A DNA stretch of 64,000 nt. Source: Flavipsychrobacter sp. GTDB taxonomy: Bacteria > Bacteroidota > Bacteroidia > Chitinophagales > Chitinophagaceae. The DNA is taken from positions 24,469-88,468 of the forward strand of contig JAEUVZ010000030.1 of NCBI GenBank assembly GCA_016786665.1. Reading direction: 5' to 3'. The notes under the pieces were generated by a model, which was not told where the DNA came from, ran no database searches, and was given only the letters and a program-made list of their open reading frames with translations. A program made the position numbers and the translations under genes. This document shows, in pieces, positions 42,377 through 49,337 of this stretch; position 1 is the first letter of the stretch, and each line of letters starts with the position of its first letter.

Positions 42377-44479
42377 CTATCTGCCTTCGGCCATATTGAG
42401 GAACTTTTGTGCTTTTTCCATATCGCCGGTGGCCTGGTATATCATACCCGCCAGCCGGTAGGCCTGTTGTTGCAGGTAGGGGCTGTAGTCCAGCGCTGTG
42501 CTGATATTATCCAGTGCCAGCGAGAAGTTGCCCTGTGCTGCCTGCGCTCTCGCTAGGCCCAGGTAACCTTCGCCCTGTTGGGGATAGTTCTCTGTTATTT
42601 CGCTGTACAGTTGCAGTGCGGAATTGATATCTCCTGATTTTAAGGCTATCTGTCCGGCAAGGTCAGCGGTAATAATATCAATAGTAGATATCTCCCGGGC
42701 TTTATCAATAGCCTCTTTAGCTTCTTTCATTTTGTTCATGGTGTAGTAGGTGTTGGCCAGGTGCCCCCAAAGCTCTATATCGTAGGGGTCTTTTTTTATG
42801 GCTGCATTCAGGTAGTAAACCGCGTTCAGGGTGTCTTTCATCAGCATCGCGTCGTAGCCTTTGTAGCCCAGGCGTTCCGGGTCGTTCTTCAGTATGGTGG
42901 TTAGTGTCACCCCATCTGCCGTTACATTGTGTATCGCATTCTTGGCTGGAAAGAACCCTTTTTGCAGTTCTTCCCGGTCCAGGAAACGCCCGTAGAAAAT
43001 GCCGTAGTCCCAATCGTCCGCATTCTTCTGATAGTAACGGACATATTTTATTTTCAGCGGAACCTTAGAGCGCAGCATGTACTGGAAGATAGGCTCCACA
43101 CAGTTGGTGGCCAGCACTACGGAGTCCTTAGTATTGAGCTTAGCCAGTTCATTTTCGTTCAGCCAGTCAAAACCCTCCTTAATAGAGTTCATGTAGTAGT
43201 CGGTTTCATAGATGCCATACGCACCTTTTACGCCGCCAATCAGCTCGTTGAAATAGATGTACTGATTGGGGTGGTTGGCAAAAGAATAGCGCGCGGGTAG
43301 CGCTACCAGTATAGCCAATACACCGGCGATAGGAAGGCTGACGGGGCGCTTCTCACGGAACTTTTGCAGCAGGTAGTAAAAGAATACGGCTGTAGTGATG
43401 GCGATAGCAGGAAGTACGAACAGGGTATGGCGCATGCCGTCGTACACTACCGAATGTTTGTACACGATGTAGAATACAGGGAATGCCCAACTGAAAATAA
43501 TCAACCACAGAAAGCGGTAGCGCGCCCGGAATTCTTTATTCGTGAGCATAACAATGGTGCCCGCTATTCCCACCAGCGCAAACAGCGGTAGGGTAATGGC
43601 GATAAATTTAGGAGTGTAATAAGCAGGCAGGAACGATGAATAAACGATTTGCCCTTCAAAGAGCATCTTCACGGTTAGAGGGTAGTCGCTCATCACTTTA
43701 AATGCCTCGTAAGGGTGGCTGATAGGGTCTTCCCAGGCGTACGGCCACCACACGCAGGCTCCAAAATAGCCTATCAGCAACAGTACCACTCCGTGCACTA
43801 CCGTGGTTTTTACCGCGGCGCTGTTCTTATAGGTTTTTGATTGCCACATCGCTATAACATAGGCCAGGAACAAGTAGGCCAGCAGCAGCAGCCCCCCGAT
43901 ACGGATACCCAGGCACAGCATGATGGCTATACCCAGCAGCACCGTATATTTCCATTTAGGAGCAGCAAGATTCTCTACCCATAGTATGATGTAATAAAGT
44001 GCCATAACATAAGTAGCGGCAAAAGGAATGTCCTTTGGATTATTGCATATCTCGCCAAAGAAACGCGGGGTAAAGACGATAAAGAGCACGGCAAGTATTC
44101 CCCCAAGCCAACTGCCGGTGATTTTGCGGGCGAGCAGTCCGGTATAGATAATGCCTGTAAAGCCAAACAGCATTATCCAGTAATGGCGAACGATGAATTC
44201 GTTCTCTGGTTTAAATATGTCTATCAGCATAGCTGCTACCCCATCTACAATACCGCCATACAGCGTCTGGGTATTTTCCAGGTATTTTCCGGTAACCGCT
44301 GTTTTATCGGCGCCAAAAGTCTTCAGGTAGTTCCACACACTGGTACCATAGCGCCATTGGGTGGCATCATCTCCTGAAATGCCATAATCCGGTGTTATCA
44401 GCAGCAATACAAGAAAAATAACGGCCAGCAGCGCCCAGAAAATCTTGCGGTTATTTTTTTCGTCGGCGAAAAAATTCAT
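42377..44479 (-). CDS. GT39/PMT-like multi-pass glycosyltransferase with C-terminal TPRs
   Basis: A 700-residue membrane protein. N-terminal half (about 1-430): roughly ten hydrophobic segments with a first-loop GISGDDATQWRYG, resembling the GT-C/PMT-2 fold (Asp pair in the first periplasmic loop), and FVLPAIAI-like later helices. C-terminal part (about 560-700): tetratricopeptide repeats (AVYYLNAAIKKDPYDIELWG, NSALQLYSEITENYPQQGEG). It may transfer sugars from polyprenyl donors to envelope proteins or glycans; the substrate is unknown. Convergent with nothing on its 3' side except the rpsP terminator. Confidence 0.85.
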   Translation of the reverse strand: MNFFADEKNNRKIFWALLAVIFLVLLLITPDYGISGDDATQWRYGTSVWNYLKTFGADKTAVTGKYLENTQTLYGGIVDGVAAMLIDIFKPENEFIVRHYWIMLFGFTGIIYTGLLARKITGSWLGGILAVLFIVFTPRFFGEICNNPKDIPFAATYVMALYYIILWVENLAAPKWKYTVLLGIAIMLCLGIRIGGLLLLAYLFLAYVIAMWQSKTYKNSAAVKTTVVHGVVLLLIGYFGACVWWPYAWEDPISHPYEAFKVMSDYPLTVKMLFEGQIVYSSFLPAYYTPKFIAITLPLFALVGIAGTIVMLTNKEFRARYRFLWLIIFSWAFPVFYIVYKHSVVYDGMRHTLFVLPAIAITTAVFFYYLLQKFREKRPVSLPIAGVLAILVALPARYSFANHPNQYIYFNELIGGVKGAYGIYETDYYMNSIKEGFDWLNENELAKLNTKDSVVLATNCVEPIFQYMLRSKVPLKIKYVRYYQKNADDWDYGIFYGRFLDREELQKGFFPAKNAIHNVTADGVTLTTILKNDPERLGYKGYDAMLMKDTLNAVYYLNAAIKKDPYDIELWGHLANTYYTMNKMKEAKEAIDKAREISTIDIITADLAGQIALKSGDINSALQLYSEITENYPQQGEGYLGLARAQAAQGNFSLALDNISTALDYSPYLQQQAYRLAGMIYQATGDMEKAQKFLNMAEGR

Positions 44480-44546
44480 GTTTGTAGTGTATTTTGCTTG
44501 CTAATATAGCTTTTGTTAAAGAGATTTTTGGATTTTAAGTTTTGAA

Positions 44547-45260
44547 ATGAAAAGGGAACTAACCAATTCTATCAGGTACATTATGGATAACTGGCTGCCC
44601 CCCGTTATCCGGGATAATAAATACTTTATGTATCCGGCTTTTCATTTTTGGTTTAGGGGAGCCTACATCAACGAGATAATGGACTTTAAACGGAATGTAT
44701 TCTATATGACAGATGCAGAATACTCCGGCATGTATGAGAAGATAAAGGTGCGTGCTAAAGACAGGCCCACCGATATGAACGATGCATGCGTTGATTTTTC
44801 TATAAGTAATATGGATAAAACGGCAACTACGCTCCTGGATGTAGGGTGTGGCCGTGGGTATTACCTGAACGAAATTGCTCAGAGAACACAGCTGCGCTTA
44901 ACCGGCTGCGATATGATGGATAGCATACCAGGGCTGAATGCAGATTACGCAAAAGGTTTCGTGGAGCATCTTCCGTTTGCTGATAATACATTTGATATTG
45001 TAACCTGCACGCATACTGTAGAACATATACTGGATTTGAAACAAGCCGTAAATGAGCTAAAGCGTGTAGCACGCAAACAGCTGATCATTGTTACGCCACG
45101 TCAGAAGTATAATTACTATACGCTCGACCTTCACGTCAATTTCTATCCAATAAAGGAGTTGCTGCTGCGCGATCTGGGTGTAAAAGACGCACTTTGTGAG
45201 AATGTGGGGGGCGACTGGGTATGTATTATTGATATGGAAAAGGAGCGGGCAGGCCAATAG
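44547..45260 (+). CDS. Class I SAM-dependent methyltransferase
   Basis: A 237-residue protein. Motif I TLLDVGCGRGYYLNEI (about 95-110), acidic motif II GCDMMDSI, and VEHLPFADNTFDIVTCTHTVEH. Fold is Rossmann class I, in the UbiE/COQ5-type subgroup of methyltransferases; substrate unknown. It lies between two glycosyltransferase-type genes, so an envelope or glycan substrate is possible. The stop is 2 nt from the convergent GT2 gene. Confidence 0.9.
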   Translation: MKRELTNSIRYIMDNWLPPVIRDNKYFMYPAFHFWFRGAYINEIMDFKRNVFYMTDAEYSGMYEKIKVRAKDRPTDMNDACVDFSISNMDKTATTLLDVGCGRGYYLNEIAQRTQLRLTGCDMMDSIPGLNADYAKGFVEHLPFADNTFDIVTCTHTVEHILDLKQAVNELKRVARKQLIIVTPRQKYNYYTLDLHVNFYPIKELLLRDLGVKDALCENVGGDWVCIIDMEKERAGQ

Positions 45261-45262
45261 TT

Positions 45263-45973
45263 TTACGCCTTTTTCTGCTGGGCCCTGAATTTGCGCATTA
45301 TGCGTATCAGTACCAGGGTGTCTTTTAAGGCCTTCTTTATAATGCGGGCGCTGGAACCCTTGCTTTCTCCGTAGGTGCGGGGCAGGTACTTTGATTCTGC
45401 TTCTATGACGCGTTTTTTCTGGTACAGGAGTTTGGCGCATACTTCGCTCTCTATTAGCGAACTGGTCAGTTCCAGGTGGAGAGCTTTTATGTCCTTGCGT
45501 TTGTATATTTTGGTCCAGTTCACATCTTTCACGGTAATGCCCAAAAAGATGGAATTCAGCTTTTTATTTACCAGCGAGAGGATGTTGCGGAAAAGACTGT
45601 AAGAGGTATTCTCTTTGCGGTAGAAGCAGACAAAATGGTTTTCCGGCACTTCTTTGAAGGGGAGGTATTCTTTAATGTCAAACTGGCCATCGCCGGGAAT
45701 AAAGCCGACATTTTCATACCTTGCCTGGTCATATATGGTGCGTATAGCGCCACCTATGCCTTTGTTTACCTCATGTGTTATTACGCGTATTTCGGGGTGC
45801 TTTTGCGCCAGGTCGTTGGCCACTACCCGGGAACCATCAGTGCTTCTGTCGTCTACTATCAGCACTTCGTAGGTATTGGTCAGCTGTTTCAGCACATCTA
45901 TCAGGTCGGTTGTTACCTTTTCCAGTGTGCCGGCTTCGTTATAGCACAATATACCTACAGACCAGGTTTGCAT
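45263..45973 (-). CDS. Family 2 glycosyltransferase
   Basis: A 236-residue GT-A enzyme. Seen: SVGILCYNEAGTLEKV, the donor-site VDDRSTDGS with DxD-type acid, HEVNKGIGGAIRTIY, and FIPGDGQFDIKEY. Nearest style is dolichol-phosphate-mannose synthase-like GT2 without C-terminal membrane helices. Converges on the methyltransferase with a 2-nt gap. Confidence 0.92.
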   Translation of the reverse strand: MQTWSVGILCYNEAGTLEKVTTDLIDVLKQLTNTYEVLIVDDRSTDGSRVVANDLAQKHPEIRVITHEVNKGIGGAIRTIYDQARYENVGFIPGDGQFDIKEYLPFKEVPENHFVCFYRKENTSYSLFRNILSLVNKKLNSIFLGITVKDVNWTKIYKRKDIKALHLELTSSLIESEVCAKLLYQKKRVIEAESKYLPRTYGESKGSSARIIKKALKDTLVLIRIMRKFRAQQKKA

Positions 45974-46111
45974 TTGCTGAATACAGATAGTAGTAATAAA
46001 AGAGTTACCCGGTAATGATATGCCGGTAAAAGTTTAGCCTGCAATATATTCAGGTTCTGCCTAAAAACGAAAGATATAAATGAAATAAAGAGCGAGGGGA
46101 GGAGTGAGCGC

Positions 46112-46306
46112 TCAATTTAATGCCGGTTGCCTGCTGCCGGCAAATGGCTGTTCCGTAGCCGTGTTACCGTTATTGTTATTTCCGGAGCTGCCAGGAGATA
46201 CGCTATAAAGTACTACCAGCATTGCTATAATAATATATACACTGATCAATGTGGCTGTTAGCCACTTAGAACCAGTGTGCGCTTTGTGAGGTAATTGAAA
46301 TGACAT
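46112..46306 (-). CDS. Small single-pass membrane peptide
   Basis: A 64-residue protein: basic N-terminus (HKAHTGSKW), one helix (about 17-36, TLISVYIIIAMLVVLYSV), then an Asn/Gly/Ser-rich tail (SSGNNNNGNTATEQ). No family known. Coding is plausible but short. Confidence 0.5.
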   Translation of the reverse strand: MSFQLPHKAHTGSKWLTATLISVYIIIAMLVVLYSVSPGSSGNNNNGNTATEQPFAGSRQPALN

Positions 46307-46443
46307 GGCTGTAGACGTTTCCGTTTTTGATAAAGTAGTAATGCCTCAATAAGCAGTGATATTTAACATTTTTACAGCAAATATTAAGCCAAATGTCATC
46401 AATATTAGGATCTCGGCAGTGTTATGTATCTACATTTTCAAAA

Positions 46444-46479
46444 AAATAAGCTGTCTCAGTTTATCGAGACAGCTTATTT
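46444..46479 (-). terminator. Terminator of the small Cys-rich lipoprotein gene
   Basis: AAATAAGCTGTCTC (46444-46457) pairs with GAGACAGCTTATTT (46466-46479), with a T-rich tract on the minus strand. It shares the GCTGTCTC/GAGACAGC core with 3057-3094. Confidence 0.75.
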
Positions 46480-46498
46480 AAACCATAGGTTTAAACTT

Positions 46499-46723
46499 TT
46501 ATTTCAGCTTGCAAGAGCCATTAGCGTAAGCATAAGATGCTGAAGCCGCCTCGCACCAGGTTTTGGCGTCCTTCTTAGTCATTTTAGCGGCACCTGTGTT
46601 GTAAGGTACAGTTGTAGTAGTTCCGTTTAATGTGTAAGTACACTCACATTCATGGCTTTTCTTACAAGAAGTGAACATCATGCCTAATACGGCAACTGCA
46701 ACGATTGGGGCAAACTTTTTCAT
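46499..46723 (-). CDS. Small lipoprotein, Cys-containing
   Basis: A 74-residue lipoprotein (MKKFAPIVAVAVLGMMFTSC). The mature part has four further Cys (HECECTYTL, TWCEA, GSCKLK) and Lys-rich TKKDAKTW. ATG 46723 is set by the signal peptide; the frame extends further upstream to 46837 without sense. Similar small lipoproteins are common in Bacteroidota; function unknown. Confidence 0.7.
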   Translation of the reverse strand: MKKFAPIVAVAVLGMMFTSCKKSHECECTYTLNGTTTTVPYNTGAAKMTKKDAKTWCEAASASYAYANGSCKLK

Positions 46724-46746
46724 AACTGGTTTTTTTAAATTTGTGA

Positions 46747-46754
46747 CAAAAATA
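46747..46754 (-). promoter_or_regulatory. -7 box TATTTTTG for the small lipoprotein gene
   Basis: Exact TAnnTTTG on the minus strand, 23 nt before ATG 46723, in an AT-rich leader. Confidence 0.5.
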
Positions 46755-46909
46755 ATTGTTTGAAGATTAATTCCTACTTTTTTTAGAGATATTTTTTTAA
46801 AATCTCTAATGCAAAGGTAGTCTGCGGATTGTCCCAAGCCAATACCATTTAAGTGGTATTTTTATCTACGTGCTGGCACGGATACCCCGCCAATCTCCCA
46901 ACTTTTTGC

Positions 46910-47425
46910 CTAATGTTTGCCGTGCCCACCCTGGTTACGATAATTCAATATGTCGCGGTCAAAAAGGTACAGGCCGCTCTTGTCTTCGCCTATCAGCTCC
47001 ATTTTTTCATTCAGTTCCCGGGCTACCCGTTCTTCTTCCACCTGTTCGGCCACATACCATTGCAGGAAGTTGTGGGTAGCGTAGTCCTTTTCCTGGAATG
47101 CCATATGCACCAGGTCGTTTATGGCTTCCGAAACCACTACCTCGTGGCGGATAAACTCTTCAAAAACACGCCTCAGCGACTGGAACGTTACTATTGGCTG
47201 GTCCAGTTGCGGCACAATAGCGAATCCCCCCCGCTCATTTATATACTTTATGAGTTTCAGCATGTGTACCCGTTCTTCTTCCGATTGCTGGTAGAAGAAT
47301 TCTGTTACCCCTTGCAGCCCGGGCTGGATGTCGGCCCAGGAGGCCATTGCCAGGTAGGCCTGCGATGAGGCGGCTTCCAATGCTACTTGTTTGTTCAGTG
47401 CTTCCTGTAATACTTGGCTCAGCAT
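46910..47425 (-). CDS. ftn: Ferritin
   Basis: A 171-residue iron-storage four-helix bundle. Seen: EAASSQAYLAMASWAD with the first ferroxidase Glu, SEEERVHMLKLIKYIN (Glu/His ligands), and FLQWYVAEQVEEERVARE. It oxidises Fe(II) and stores Fe(III) in a 24-mer. The C-terminal tail GGHGKH is typical of bacterial FtnA-like proteins. Confidence 0.95.
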   Translation of the reverse strand: MLSQVLQEALNKQVALEAASSQAYLAMASWADIQPGLQGVTEFFYQQSEEERVHMLKLIKYINERGGFAIVPQLDQPIVTFQSLRRVFEEFIRHEVVVSEAINDLVHMAFQEKDYATHNFLQWYVAEQVEEERVARELNEKMELIGEDKSGLYLFDRDILNYRNQGGHGKH

Positions 47426-47510
47426 AGTTTCTTTAATTTTTTTACGCTATGAATTTAGTTATTGGTTTCAAGTAAAACAAATGAAATTCGTGCCGTAACT
47501 TGTTAACTCT

Positions 47511-48021
47511 ATGCACTGGCTAAGGGCTATGATACTATTGATGGGCATTGGCATCTGTCAAATGGAGGATGCTGAGGAGCGCTTATCGGTCCACTTCAGG
47601 GGGAAGTGGCTGATGGTGGAACGAGATAGCACCGGCTATATTATATAACCCCTGCAATGGGGATGAGGGTAATTATATAAGTATCCGGGGAAACAAAGTT
47701 GAGTTCTGCTGGTGGATGGATGGCATTGACTCCTTTGCTGTGAAGGAGTACGGGGAGGATAATAAGAAGTGTGTTTGGAAGCAGGGAGCGCAACAATGGG
47801 AGCTGGAACTGGTAGATGAATCCCGCAGCCTGGCTGTGCTGAGGCTATATATGCCCGGCGTAAAGGGTATCCAAAAATGGAATTGGACGGTGATGCGGGA
47901 AGATAAAGCAGCTAAATTGCGGGTGGTATCGTGTATGGATTACTGGAAGGAAAAAGAAGGAAAGGGGTACAAGCCGGGGCGGCATAAAGAACTCCAATTC
48001 CTGCCTGAAGAATACCAATAG
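47511..48021 (+). pseudogene. Frameshifted small exported protein gene
   Basis: Two frames read one continuous protein. Frame 1 runs from ATG 47511 (MHWLRAMILLMGIGIC, signal-like) through GKWLMVERDSTGYII to TAA 47646-47648. Frame 2 continues exactly from there as YNPCNGDEGNYISIRGNKVEF, then MDGIDSFAVKEY and on to the stop at 48021. The break lies in a TA-repeat stretch (TATATTATATAA); one extra TA would restore a single reading frame of about 170 residues. The intact 3' frame alone has an internal ATG at 47716. The product resembles small lipocalin-like exported proteins only in style. Confidence 0.6.
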
Positions 48022-48127
48022 GTTGATTTGATATTTTATAATGTGATTTAGCGCTATTTTTTTCTTGGCGGATAGGCTATAATTTCCGGATTAAACTTAT
48101 TATATTGGTGCAAAATTCAGAACTATT

Positions 48128-49258
48128 ATGAGGATGCGTTTTCTTCTTCTTCTTACTTTTTTAGGCTTTTTGTCGCAAAATGCCTCTGCGGAGCATATTC
48201 TGTATCACCCCAAGCCATCTAAAAAGGTTGTCAGGTTATACATGGACCGTTATGGCCAGATATACCCCAACAATGGCTTTAAGGCTGACCCTAATATCTT
48301 CTACATGAGGGGCGATTTTTGCCATTCTGAGTACGGGCGTTGCCGCCATGGTGATGTAGCCAACCTGAATACGTATTTTAACTACCACGATGAGCAGGGT
48401 TTTGACGAGGTGATGAAAGCATACAAAGTATCTTCTTTCGAAGCGCTTCAGAAAAAACTGCTGAAAGAATACGCTAAAACCATCAATTCAAAGCTGCGCG
48501 AAAGCAAGTCTAAAAAGCTGGTTTTCCTGATACACGGTTTTGATAACTCATTCACCTATTGGGAGTACATCCGTCTTCGCGAGCGTATTAATGACTATAC
48601 AGGCGAAGATGATATAGTGTATGTAGAACTGTATTGGGACGCTCTGCGCGACCAGAATGCCGCATACTCTTACCGCGATGCGGAACTGAGCTCTTTATTT
48701 GTAGGGTACACGCTGCGTAAGCTACTGGCCAACGTAGACGAGAACATAAACCTGACACTACTTACGCACAGCATTGGCGCCAGCGTAGCTACACAGGCCC
48801 TGTTCAATGTAGACAAATGGAAAGACCGTTATTTCCAATACTACCTGGATGATATAGGCTACAGCCTGCCTACTCCACGCCAGGAAAACATTACGCTGGC
48901 GATGCTGGCTCCGTCTATCCCCGGTGTGCAGACGTTCAACGACATTAACCAGACTTCCATAGACGAGAACGACAACGAAAACTACAAGCGTATAGTGGTT
49001 GGTTACAGCGAGCACGATCACGTAAATGGTAAAGGCATGTACAGCATCTGGGCTTCGCGTTACGGACAACATGCGCTGGGCGTGAGCCGCAAAGAAGTAC
49101 ACCGCACCCACAGTACGGTTATAAATGAGAAATCGGACGTGAAGTTCCTTTCCGCTAACTTCACCGGTGATACCAAGAAGAATACGCATACCCTCTCTCA
49201 ATACATGGAGCTGGGCCACTTTGCCGACTTTATCGATGATATTTTCGGTCAGTACTAA
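48128..49258 (+). CDS. Exported alpha/beta-hydrolase (DUF900-like)
   Basis: A 376-residue exported protein (signal peptide MRMRFLLLLTFLGFLSQNASA). Alpha/beta-hydrolase signs: oxyanion-type LVFLIHGFDNSF (about 131-142), nucleophile elbow THSIGASVATQAL with Ser215, and a C-terminal His in MELGHFADF. Similar to DUF900 proteins of the esterase/lipase fold. Substrate unknown. A 13-bp hairpin follows. Confidence 0.8.
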   Translation: MRMRFLLLLTFLGFLSQNASAEHILYHPKPSKKVVRLYMDRYGQIYPNNGFKADPNIFYMRGDFCHSEYGRCRHGDVANLNTYFNYHDEQGFDEVMKAYKVSSFEALQKKLLKEYAKTINSKLRESKSKKLVFLIHGFDNSFTYWEYIRLRERINDYTGEDDIVYVELYWDALRDQNAAYSYRDAELSSLFVGYTLRKLLANVDENINLTLLTHSIGASVATQALFNVDKWKDRYFQYYLDDIGYSLPTPRQENITLAMLAPSIPGVQTFNDINQTSIDENDNENYKRIVVGYSEHDHVNGKGMYSIWASRYGQHALGVSRKEVHRTHSTVINEKSDVKFLSANFTGDTKKNTHTLSQYMELGHFADFIDDIFGQY

Positions 49259-49285
49259 TTAATGCGAACTTAATAAAGTTGAATA

Positions 49286-49315
49286 GCAGAGGGCTTCCAC
49301 AAGGAAGCCCTCTGC
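49286..49315. terminator. Bidirectional terminator
   Basis: GCAGAGGGCTTCC (49286-49298) pairs with GGAAGCCCTCTGC (49303-49315), loop ACAA, between convergent genes. Confidence 0.8.
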
Positions 49316-49337
49316 TTATATAGCCGCTGTAGTCCTT

